Source: Dendrophyllia cribrosa
Lineage: Eukaryota; Cnidaria; Anthozoa; Scleractinia; Dendrophylliidae
Length of the DNA: 64,000 bases
Reading direction: 5' to 3'
Assembly: GCA_024195265.1 (NCBI GenBank)
Contig: JAJLRJ010000004.1
Coordinates: forward strand, 36,439,530 to 36,503,529
A model generated the notes under the pieces. It was not told the origin of the DNA. It saw nothing but the letters and a program-made list of their open reading frames with translations, and searched no databases. The number at the start of each line of letters is the position of its first letter. The first letter of the stretch is position 1. This document shows, one piece after another, positions 32,558 to 45,400 of this stretch. Position numbers and translations under genes: made by a program.

Positions 32558-35500
32558 AGAAGTTTTCTTTGTTGTAACTAAACTTGACGCCAGTGCTTTT
32601 GTCAGTGTATTGGTTTGACATGTTGTGTAGGACATGTGACAGAACACTAGGTCCACAGAAGAAAACTCCAATGTCCATCCTAGAAAGAAAAACAAAAACA
32701 TAATATTCACATGTCAGTGAAAATAAACCTAAAACGTGACAGAGAAGTACAAACTTGGTCCCAATGCTCTTTAAAGACTGATTGAAGGAAACAGTCCATG
32801 TCCCGAGAGCATTCAGTTACTGGACCATGCAAGATGTGACAAGCCCCAAGATTAACCTCTGGGCTAAAGAATCAATTTAACTTATCTCTCTTAAACTAGA
32901 CTTGACTCACTGAATCTAACATACATGCTAATTAATAAGTGAGAGCTCACTATAAAATCCAGTTGAGTCAGTTAGAATGTTAACTGGACATTGATGTAAA
33001 GAAGTTGAGATATTTTGGGCTATGTAAGCAGCTCTCACACCATTGATCCAATACCCTTTAATAGAACAATACAGCAAACAAAAGAATGGCTCCTAGCCCT
33101 AAAAACTGAACCAGCCACAATGCCTTAATCAAAACAGCTGCTTAACTACTGGATATTTTGCCTACCAAGTAGAAGGATATTGTAAGGGTAGAACCTGCCA
33201 TGGACTAGTATATCAAACAGGAAGGGTGGGTGGGGGGGAGGGGGGGATGTTGAATTGGCCACTCCTATTTGTTTTGTGCTATGATAGAGACTGAATGTTG
33301 GTTAAGGGGACCAGTACCTACACCAATGGTGGATTTACGGAGGGCCCCCCTGCTTTACCTATTCAAAGGGCCAAAAAAAATTTTCAGTCATTTTTACTAC
33401 CCCCTTATTCACTCAACCACCCTTTATTCACTCAACCCCACCTCCCCCTTATTCACTCAACCCCCCCTTTATTCACACACCCCCCCTTATACACTCAACC
33501 CCCTTATACACTTAACCCCCCTTATTTACTCAACCCCCCATTATACACTCACCCCCCCCTTATTCACTCAACCCCCCCACCCCCCCTTTATACACTCACC
33601 CACCTCCCTTATTCACTCAACCCCCCCCCCCCCCCCCCTTATATACACTCACCCACTTCCCTTATTCACTCAAGCCTTATTCACTTTTAGCAAGCCTGCT
33701 AAAAGATCAATCTAGGTATGATAAATGAATGAATTAAATAATGAATGAAGGAAGGAAAGGGAGGGAGGGAGGAAATTATGAATAAATGGATGAATGAATA
33801 ATGGAATTAATGAATGAAGGAATGGGCGGAATAAGAGTGAGAATGAAGGAATGAATGAATGATTGATCAAATGAATGATTGGTTGATTGAATGAACGAAG
33901 GTTGGAAGGAAGGAAGAGGGGGAGGGAGGGAGTGAGGGAGGGAGGGATGAATGAATGAATGTGAATGAGTGTTTTAAAGAAGGAATGATTAAATGATTGA
34001 TTGATTGATTGACTGACTGACTGACTGACTGACTGACTGACTGGATTGATTGAAGGAAGGGAGGGAGGGAGGGATGGGGGGAGGGATGGGGGGAGGAAGG
34101 AACGAATGAATGCCTTTAAGTGTCAATCTTACACAGCAGTAGGGATTAAATGATGCATCTATTACAGACTGTAGATTGTATATACCGGTATATGATGTGT
34201 GTTATTACGTGTTTCCTGCTTTCTTCTTCTTAATAATCTTTGTATGCGACTTTACATTGCTTTGTCCTTTCTTCCTAAAACTCTTAACCTTGTTGTTTTT
34301 TGTTGTCCTGTTCTTTCTTTCTAAACGTCTTCATTTTACTTTGCAAACTAAGACGTCTGGAATGAAAACATGGGGCTGTACTAACATAGTAACGTACTAA
34401 GCAAAAACGTCTAACATAAAGACACAGGACCGTGCAAACGTATTATGCAAAAAACGTTTGGAATGAAAACATGGGGCCGTACTAACATAATAACGTACTA
34501 AGCAAAAACGTTTTACATGAAGACACGGGACCGTGCAAACGTATTATGCAAAAACGTCTTGAATGAAAACACGGAACCGTACTAACGTACTTTCACATTA
34601 TGCAAAATGAACACACACACAAACTGTTGTACACAAGTGAGCGTGTCTACACTGACTTCTTGTGAACGACACCTGTACACTCCCGATATTTGTGTAAACA
34701 TCATTTTTTTAGTTATTGAAAAGTGCAGCTCTTGCAGGCTTTTTAGACACAATGAAATACGTTTATAATGAGAAAATTGTACTGCCACAACAAAACGACA
34801 TCATACTGTGCTATAAGTACTTTTCTCACTTTATACATAAACTAATAATACATACAGTAACACAACTTATCGTCTAGTAACATAGATACGTTTTGTACAA
34901 GTTACGCACTACAAAGTACTTAAAATAAGAAAGAAATGTCGTAGTTTTGAGACGAATAAGGTTGATATATAATTTCTAGCTACTATTTATAACAATTATG
35001 AAAAGTACAACCCTAATAAAAGAACGACATAAAACTTTCACTAGAACAGAAGGAATATTCTTTCATAAACAAAATTCAACAAAGAAACTGCTGACTTAGA
35101 TTAACGAACAGAATGGCTGAACGATATATTTGCGTTTCTATAACATATCAAAATATGTTATTGAAACGCAGATATCGAGCTATCGTTTACTATGTTTCCA
35201 ACGTTTTGTTTTTAACTAACACAGTGAAATCTGAAAAGTCTCATATCTTCTCACAATGACGATCACGATGCTATGCGAATTGTTGCGTCTGTTTTAACAG
35301 CGCTTATAGCAAGGGAAGTGTTCCAAAATCTTTTCCACAGGTTTACATATTATACACATTTGTTGTAATTATGTTTTAGACACAAGAAAGTCAGAGGATC
35401 CTTTCATGGACTCATGGACTCCTAAGAAACTATTTTTTCGTCTACAAAGAAAAAAAACATGTGTTACATCTAAACTAGGAAACAATGTTGCGGAAACATT

Positions 35501-38500
35501 GCTGCAATAGCAAACCTTTCCCAGTTTAGCCGCTCGAGAAACATTTGTCACGAACGCAAACTTTGCTTCCCTCGCGGACGCAAGGAAACGTTATTGAATC
35601 AAGTAAAAAACATTCTTGTTTCCCGGACGAAAATTTTGCTACCGGACGCAAGGAAATCTTATTGAATCAAGTCAAAAATATGTTTGCTTCCCATACGCAA
35701 ATTTTGCTTCAGAAACAAATGTGCCATATTAAAAAAAAAACGTTTCCGCAACAATGTTTCCTAGTTTAACCAGGCCTTAACATGTTTAATTTGCTTTCGT
35801 TTATCGAAGCCTGAAGTGTGAACTACCTCCGTAACATGAACCGTGAATTTGCTTCCATCAACAGGCTGTAACATTGAACACACTCTTATAATTTTTGACT
35901 ACGTATAGCCTTAAAAACTACAGTGAATCACTTGATATTTGTAAAACAATGTCATTATACGTTGTTTTTTGTGTGAGTTGAGATCATCAACTTCGTCTTG
36001 CTGAAACCTTCTGTCCACAGTCCAAACTACTGCAAGTCCTTGACCTTAAAATTTCTGCATTCATAAAATTGCTCACGCGCATCCATCCAGGATTTAACTA
36101 CGTTCTGAATACAACTTGCCGATAGAGGATGCATGGATCTTTTATCATCGTGGTAGCCGTCTTCTGCTGGATTGAACACGCCTGAATTGATCTTGAATAC
36201 TCCGTTCATCACGGAGAAACCTTCAGCGTTGACATTCCTTGCTGTGCATTCTTCGCCAAAAGCACTTCTGTAAACAGCGCCATGTACTAGGCCTGGGCTT
36301 TGTTGTTGATACTTCTTAAATTTCTTGGTTGCGGTATTCATAATTACAAGATATCCACTCTTGCAGCGTTTGCCGTTCGCGGTCTGCCACTGTGACTTGC
36401 CATCGCACGAGTAAATGATGACGCCTGCGTAACAGTACTTACTTCCTTGGTATGCATCTGACTTGCAGGAGATATGGATCGTCTCAACAGAAAAAGAAGG
36501 AAGATCAGCGCATGCTGGATGGGCTGGATTTGGGTTGCACACCAATGCAGTTCGATCGTCTGGCATTGAAATACAGCTTGCGTATCCACCCGCATCCTCA
36601 TTACCATCATCACTACTACCCGCAATGTCGCGACGAATATCGAGTTTACCCGTCACTGGGTGAAAGAAAAGTTCTTCATCCATTCCTCGAACCCAAAATA
36701 TTTCTTTGCTGTTAAGTCATCTAACCTTCTATGGATTAGAAAGAGAAATAATCCATCAAATACAAGCAGCTGCTCTGCTATTCATTGAAGACTTTATGCC
36801 CATCGAAGCATCTGTTTTTCCGGGAAAAAGAGGATGTTTACAAAAGAGATCAAACTACTCTGAAAAACGTAACATACGACATTTGAATATTCACAAATCC
36901 AACCATTTGTCCTTTTTTGGGTTGTGAAGCCAGAGGTTAAAAAATCCCAGATGAACTAGATAATGCAGAATATGCGATGTTACAAGGCTTATATCGCAAA
37001 ATACTGCGACGATGATTTACTTATAAGTTCAAAATAAGCATAATCTTACCTTAAATGCTGTGTATTGTCGTCCTTGCAGCTAAAAAGTTTTTAAAGTCGA
37101 AGTCTTTTACGATAATATGGTTGCACTGTGGCGTGACGAGCCTGTCAACGTTTGAGGCGAGAATTAGAAGTGCGTGGATGGGTAATTCCCGAAAAATCCC
37201 CCACCCCCGCGAACACGCAAGCTAACGGAAATAGAAACTGAAACAGCTTATAGTTGGTGGGTAAGTTTCACTTTCTGTTAAATCGATCTCTCTTCCGTTA
37301 CGGCAAGGAGTTACTTCTGGTTTGAATAATGGCGGAAAAACTAAGAAGACACAACAGTGATACCGTTGTATCTGTTGACATGCAGAGGAGAGGCAGTGGA
37401 GGCTTCCATGCAAGCGTTATGTCGACGCCAAGAGATCGACGCAAATTGATAAGCAGCCCAAACCCAGATGACATAGTATCTGCTTATGAGCGTCCTTCTT
37501 TCTCCGTTGAGACGATCCATATCTCCTGCAAGTCAGATGCATACCAAGGAAGTGAGTACTGTTACGCAGGCGTCATCATTTACTCGTGCGATGGCAAGTC
37601 ACAGTGGCAGACCGCGAACGGCAAACGCTGCAAGAGTGGATATCTTGTTATTATGGATACCGCAACAGAGAAAGTAACGAAGTATCAACAAAACAGCCCC
37701 GGCCAAGTACATGGCGCTGTGTACAGAAGTGCGTTTGACGAAGAATGCACAGCAAGGAATGTCAACGCTGAAGGTTTCTCCGTGATGAACGGAGTATTCA
37801 AGATCAATTCAGGCGTGTTCAATCCAGCAGAAGATGGTTACCACGATGATAAAAGAACCATGCATCCACTATCGGCGCGCTGTATTCAGAAGGTTGTTAA
37901 TTCGTGGATGAACGCCGGAGAACACTTTTATAGTTGCAGGAATTTTGCGGTCGAGGACTTGCTGTAGATGTAGAGTCGTGTCCCCTTTCGTTCAAAGAAT
38001 CACAAGCGCTATGGCAACAGCAACGGCAGTAGCAGCATCAGCAAATGCACGGGGAGGATTTCAGGAATTTTGCAGGAATTTGGCGGCCAAGGACTTGCCC
38101 GGAGAACCTCAGCAACCCGTGTTCCCTTTTTTTGTCGCCCTGTTTCTTGTCGCTCTCAAAGAATCACAAACAGTATGGCAATAGCAACGGCAGCAGAAGT
38201 AACAGCAAAAGCACTGAGAGAGTCGCAATGCTTACAGCTGCAATAAAATGCTGTTGTACTCTTGGAAAAAACCGCCGCATTAACTTTATATCAGCTTTCT
38301 CGAGGAGTAAGCTTGGAGTAGGAAGAGTTGACTTGAGGTACACTGAGAAATTGTAACTTTTTTGTTTTTAACCAGTTTGTAACTTATCTTTTTTACTTAG
38401 ATTTTTCATTATACATACAACTATTTCTCGTTTTACTTAGTTTTGCATGATATAAAATTAACAATTGGTTCATGCTTTAGCGTGCACTATCGAGTTATGG

Positions 38501-39376
38501 AACACGTGGGAAGTTTGGAGAGCACGAAAGAAGCGTAAGAGTTCGCCTCGGGCAACTCTAGCTTCTTGAGTGCTCTCCAAACTTCCTACGTGCTCCATAA
38601 CTCGATAGTGCACAGCTAAAAGCATGAACCAATTGTTTTATAACATAGCCGGTGGAATTGTGCATCAAATCCGACGCGAATTCTGGCGAAGCGATTTGCT
38701 CACGCTATCAGCGTGCACTATCGGGATTTTTAGCACGCTTACGTATACTGAATTTGATTGCGCGACTCTGCTAGCTATGTTAGAACTATTATTGTACAGA
38801 ATTTTTTACAGTCTTACTTTTTTTGTATAGATTATTAGACTTAATAAACTTCATGTAGTACTGGTCTACTGTCTAAAGTCTAGTTATTCAGTTCAGAAGT
38901 ACAAACTTGGTCCCAATGCTCTTAAAAGACTGACTGAAGGAAACAATCCATGTCCCCAGAGCATTCAGTTACTGGACCATGCAAGATGTGACAAGCCCCA
39001 AGATTAATCTCTGGGCTAAAGAATCAATTTAACTTATATCTCTTAAACTTAAGACTTGACTCACTGAATCTAACATACATGCTAATTAAGAAGTGAGAGT
39101 TCACTATAAAATCCAGTTGAGTCAGTTAGAATGTTAACTGGACATTGATGTAAATAAGTTGCGATATTTTGGGCTATGTAAGCAGCTCTCATAAGGTCTC
39201 ACACCATTGATCCAATACCCTTTAATAGAACAATACAGCAAACAAAAGAATGGCTCCTAGCCCTAAAACCAGAAGCAGCCACAATGCCTTAATCAAAACA
39301 GCTGCTTAACACTACTGGATATTTTGCCTACCAAGTAGAAGGAAATTGTAAGGGTAGTATACCAAACAGGAAGGGT

Positions 39377-39409
<33 letters not shown>

Positions 39410-42400
39410 GGGAGGGGAGGATGTTGAATTAGCCACTCCTAATTGTTTTGTGCTATGATGGAGACTGGAGTTAATGTTGGTTAAGGGGACCAGTACCTAT
39501 ACCAATGGTGGATTTATGAAGGGCCCCCCTGCTTTACCTATTCAAAGGGCCGAAAAAAATTTTCAGTCATTTTCACTACCCCCTTATTCACTCAACCCCC
39601 ACCCCCCCTTATACACTCAACCCCCCCTTATACACTCAACCCCCCTTATACACTTAACCCCCCTTATTCACTCAACCCTCCTATTATACACTCACCCCCT
39701 CCCATTATACACTCACCCCCTCCCTTATTCACTCACCCCCTCCCAACAATAGAGTCTGGATCCGCCACTGTTTACCTAAAGGTCGGGACACACATTGCAA
39801 CTTTTCTTGCAACGTTGGGCACAACAGTTGCAGAAGCTAGAATCAAGTTCTACTTTTGCATCATTGGACGCAACAAATTGCATCACGTGACACCCCCAAA
39901 AAATCTTGTTGCCCGCAACGTTGCAAGAAGTCTTGCAATGTCTTCAAAGTTACCACCAAGACTGCTAAACGATCAATCTAGGTATGATAAAATTTATGAA
40001 TGAATTAAATAATGAAGGAAGGAATGAAGGAAGGAAGGAAGGGAGGGAGGAAATTATGAAGAAATGGATGAATGAATGATGGAATTAATGAATGAAGGAA
40101 TGGGTGTGAATGAGAGTGAGAATGAAGGAATGAATGAATGATTGATCAAATGAATGATTGATTGATTGATTGATTGCTTCAATGAACGAAGGTTGAAAGG
40201 AAGGAAGGGTGGGAAACGCAGATATCGAGCTATCGTTTACTATGTTTCCAACAAACTTTGTTTTTAAACTAACACAGTTAAATCTGAAAAGTCTCATATC
40301 TTCTCACAATGACGATCACGATGCAATGCGAATTGTTGCGTCTCTTTTAACAGCGCTTATAGCAAGGGAAGTGTTCCAAAATCTTTTCCACAGGTTTACA
40401 TATATATGTTGTAGCTATGTCGCAAGGTGAGTCTGCGCAATAATTTCCTGTCATGTGACGTCACCTGACGTCACACATGTCAAATTTCTATTGTTCCCTC
40501 CCGGATCGCGGCAAGTTTTATCGCGCTTGCACTCGTGTCGAACCACGCGAGGTAAACAAACACACGATCGATTTCGCTTTTAAATTCCTTCCCAACTTCC
40601 ACCACTACTGGAAGACATCGAATTTTTCAAAGGTACGACTAACAAATCGCAGAAATAATTTAACAAAAATCTAGCCAAGTAAATACTCTAACTAATTTGT
40701 AAACTTGAGATCTATCGTTCCACGCAATACGACGGGATGGAACGGATTGCAGCGAATTCGACAGTAATGGCCGCCAACTTGATAAAAAGCCACCGGACGT
40801 TTTTCAAGTTGTTAGTAGCCAGTAGTCACCCACCATCCTCGCGACATAGCCCCTTTAATCTTTTATTTCAGGTAATTTTTGTTTTTCCTTTGTTTCAAAT
40901 TCATTAGCATATATTACCATACCCAAAAACAATGGAAAAATAAAAATTACCTGAGATGAAAAAGATAACTACAACAAATACATATTAATGATCCTCTTTC
41001 GAGGCAGGCTGGTTGGTATCTATAGTAATTAAGGACAACAACGCACAGGTGACGGGTAAAATCAGGGTGGCAGGGAAGCGCCGCTAGGGAACCCCCCAGG
41101 GACCAGGAGAGGAGTGCCCTCCTGGGGGGAGAGCAGATCAGGTGGTACCGGGGGTAGCCACCCTGGACGGGGTCCGGATCTGTCTCCAGTAGGGTGAGGC
41201 CCATATCTCTAGTCCACGGAGGCTAGAGAACCAGGAGAGGGGTGCCCTCCTGGGGGGAGTACAGATCAGGTGGGACCGTGGGTACCCACCCTGGAATGGA
41301 TATTTCTCCGGACCTGTCTCCAAGGGCTAAGCCTTACAGGGTGAGGCCCATATCCCTAGTCACGGGGAACTAGGGAACCAGGAGAGGGGTGCCCTCCTGG
41401 GGGGAGTACAGATCAGGTGGGACCGTGGGTACCCACCCTGGAATGGATTTCTCCGGACCTGTCTCCAAGGGCTAAGCCTTACTGTGGGGTAAAGTGCAGC
41501 CAAGGGTTGCACTTCCCTGCCGCCATATTTAATAAACAATTCTGCTACAAAAGCCATGTGGCTGGTAAACTTAAAAGACAAAGGTACCAGATATGGGAGG
41601 GTGGGAGGGGAAATTATCGATGCTCGGTGCGAAGCGATGGAAGAATGACTGAGTGGGACACACGCTATTACATTATAGGTAAGAGCATGAGGGAAAAACA
41701 TGACAGAACTGACTGGGACCTTTGTTTGATAACATCTTATAAAGATTGCCTTACATTGGACTTTGCCTTGAAACTGATAGATACATTGTAAATGAGGCAA
41801 CTAAATCAATATCAGGCTTGACCTTGGCATTGAGAAATTACAGAAAATAGGCTTGGACTTGGGCCTTGGGCCTTGAAAGAGTACAGAGAAGTACAGAAAT
41901 TGTTGTACTCTGTGAGATTTGCGTGACAATAGGGCATACAATTAACGAGTAGACTATGGAATAATATGTTACATGCAGGCAGTGAGTGGCTTAGTTCAAT
42001 AGTCTCAGGTCTCATTAACATCAGTTTATCCAATAATAAACTTGAACTATAATTGTTGTAATTATGTTTTAGACACAAGAGAGTCAGAGGATCCTTTCAT
42101 GGACTCATGGACTCATAAGAAACTATTATTTCGTCTACAAAGAAAAAAACATGTGTTACATCTAAACCAGGAAACAATGTTGCGTAAACATTGCTGCAGA
42201 AGCAAACCTTTCCCAGTTTAGCCGCTCGAGAAACATTTGTCACGAACCTAAACTTTGCTTCCCTCGCGGACGCAAATTTTGCTACCAGACGCAAGGAAAT
42301 CTTATTGACAATGTTTTCTAGTTTAACCAGGCCCTAACATGTTTGATTTGCTTTCGTTTATCGAAGCCTGAAGTGTGACCTACCACCGTAACATGAACCG

Positions 42401-45400
42401 TGAATTTGCTTCCATCAACAGGCTGTAACATTGAACACACTCATAATTTTTGACTACGTATAGCCTTAAAAACTACAGTGAATCACTTGATATTTGTAAA
42501 ACAATGTCATTATACGTTGTTTTTTGTGAGTCGAGGTCATCAACTTCCTCTTGCTGAAACCTTCTGTCCACAGTCCAAACTACTGCAAGTCCTTGACCTT
42601 AAAATTTCTGCATTCATAAAAGTGCTCAGGCGCATCCATCCAGGATTTAACTACTTTCTGAATACAACTTGCCGATAGAGGATGCATGGATCTTTTATCA
42701 TCGTGGTAGCCGTCTTCTGCTGGATTGAACACGCCTGAATTGATCTTGAATACTCCGTTCATCACGGAGAAACCTTCAGCGTTGACATTCCTTGCTGTGC
42801 ATTCTTCGCCAAAAGCACTTCTGTAAACTGCGCCGTGTACTTTGCCGGGGCTTTGTTGTTGATACTTCTTAAATTTCTCAGTTGCGGTATCCATAATAAC
42901 AAGATATCCACTCTTGCAGCGTTTGCCGTTCGCGGTCTGCCACTGTGACTTGCCATCGCACGAGTAAATGATGACGCCTGCGTAACAGTACTTACTTCCT
43001 TGGTATGCATCTGACTTGCAGGAGATATGGATCGTCTCAACAGAGAAAGAAGGAAGATCAACGCATGCTGGATGGGCTGGATTTGGGTTGCACACAAGTG
43101 CGCTTCGATCGTCTGGCATTGAAATACAGCTTGCTAATTCCACACCATCATCATCCTCGTCGTCACTACCTCCATCACTACTACCAGCAATGTCGCGACG
43201 AGCATCGAGTTTGCCCGTCACTGGGTGAAAGTAAAGTTCTTCATCCATTCCTCGAACCCAAAATACTTCCGTGCTGTTAAGTTCTAACTTTCCGTGGATT
43301 AGAAAGAGAAATAATTCATTAAATACAAGCAGCTTCTCTGCTATTCAGTGAAGACTTTATGCCCATCGAAGCATCTGTTTTCCGGGAAAAAGAGGATGTT
43401 TACAAAAGAGAACGATATTGGAATATTCATAAATCCGACCATTTGACATTTTTTGGGTTGTCACGCCGGAAGTAAAAAAATCCCAGATGAACTAGATAAT
43501 GCGGAATATGCGATATTACAAGGCTTATCATCGTAAAATACTGCGACGAAGATTTACATATAAGTTCAAAATAAACATAATCTTGCCTTAAATGCTGTGT
43601 ATTGTCGTCCTTGCAGCTTAAAATTTTTTATAGTCGCAGTCTTTTACGATAATATGGTTGCTCTGTGGCGTGACGAGCCTGTCAACGTTTGAGGCGAGAA
43701 GCAGGATGGGGTTTTCCCGAAAAATCCCCCGCCCCCGCGAACACGCAAGCTAACGGAAATAGAAACTGAAACAGCTTATAGTTGGTGGGCAAGTTTCACT
43801 TTCTGTTAAATCGATCTCTCTTCCGTTACGGCAAGGAGTTACTTCTGGTTTGAATAATGGCTGAAAGACCAAGACGCAACAGTGATGACATTTTATGTGT
43901 TGACATGCATAGGAGAGGCGGTGGAGGCTTCCATGCAAGCGTTATGTCGACGCCAAGAGATCGACGCAAATTGATAAGCAACCCAAACCCAGATGACATA
44001 GTATCTGCTTATGAACGTCCTTCTTTCTCCGTTGAGACGATCCATATCTCCTGCAAGTCAGATGCATACCAAGGAAGTGAGTACTGTTACGCAGGCGTCA
44101 TCATTTACTCGTGCGATGGCAAGTCACAGTGGCAGACCGCGAACGGCAAACGCTGCAAGAGTGGATATCTTGTTATTATGGATACCGCAACTGAGAAAGT
44201 AACGAAGTATCAACAAAACAGCCCCGGCCAAGTACATGGCGCTGTGTACAGAAGTGCTTTTGGCGAAGAATGCACAGCAAGGAATGTCAACGCTGAAGGT
44301 TTCTCCGTGATGAAAGGAGTATTCAAGGTCAAGTCAGGCGTGTTCAATCCAGCAGAAGATGGTTACCACGATGATAAAAGATCCATGCATCCGCTATCGG
44401 CTCGCTGTATTCAGAAGGTTGTTAAATCGTGGATGAACTCCGGAGAACACTTTTATAGTCGCAGAAATTTTGCAGTCGAGGACTTGCTCAGAGATACTCA
44501 GCAAGTCGTGTTCCCTCCCGTTGTCGCCCCAAACTTACAGAACTTAAGCGACCGTCAAAAGAAAATCATAATAAACGCTATTGCACCAGTAGTAGTTAAT
44601 GTACTGAAAGCGTCGCAATGCTTACAGCAATAACTTGCTGTTGTACTCTTGGAAAAAACTACCGCATTAACTTGATATCAGCTTTCTCGAGGAGTAAGCT
44701 AGAAGTAGAAAGAGCTGACTTGAGGTACACTGGGAAATTGTAACTTTTTTGTTTTTAACCAGTTTTTAACTCAGTATCTTTTGTTACAAAGATTTTGCAT
44801 TATACATACGATTTTTCTTGTTTTTACTAAGTTAGTTTTGCATGCGGATACCTGTTAGTGTACAGAATGTTTTGCTTTTAATTTTACTTTTTGTATGGAT
44901 GATTAGATTCGAAACTTAATGAAGTACTGGCCTACTGTCTATAGTCCAGTTGATTCAGATTTTTACTGGCCAAAATAAAATTGCACTGACCAGGAAGAAA
45001 TTGGCTCATATTAAGTTAAATTATGTAACAGTTAAAAAAAGACTGCAATCGCCATGGCTGCTCATAGAGCCCGGGTCATGGAGACACAGAGATTTGAGTT
45101 GCGTATGGCATAGCCTCAATTTATGAATCTGTTTATGAGTTTTGAAACGGTTTTTTATTTTAAAGCCTCAGAAATTGATATCTGTGAAGTGTGACCCAAT
45201 GAGATGGGCAAGCAATTCTGAATGCATGAAGTTTCATTTTCAAGAATTTCTGCAAGCCAAATAGACACATTTTCAAACCTCTGCAGAACAAAGTCTTATT
45301 TGTTGTGTCAAGCCTTGTATTATACTTTGTGGTTATGGAATCTGTACTATGTAAGTTCTTAAAATACTGTAATTATTAAATAAATATTGCAAACTTCTCC

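Larger units (their letters stand above)
32745..44955. repeat. Tandem segmental duplication in the last NOX intron
   Basis: Block 1 is about 32745-38893 and block 2 about 38897-44955. Both start with GAAGTACAAACTTGGTCCCA and run through the same low-complexity tract, an unknown-family gene pair and a shared tail (CTACTGTCTA). Block 2 lacks about 1 kb present at 34110-35160 and has an extra 1.6 kb at about 40409-42050. Block 1 has an extra palindrome at 38461-38636. Confidence 0.85.

Noticed and set aside
33269..33715. 148-codon proline-rich frame
   Set aside because: Translation of an 18-bp minisatellite; low complexity and not kept intact in block 2.
36344..36625. Second-frame open frame shared by all four intronic genes ([16 protein letters not shown] type)
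   Set aside because: It is present in every copy because the DNA core is nearly identical. It starts at different places in the four copies, so dual coding is not supported.
36027..44633. Retrocopies (because the four genes have no introns)
   Set aside because: No poly(A) tail, no flanking target duplication and paired head-to-head order with shared spacers; segmental duplication explains them better.
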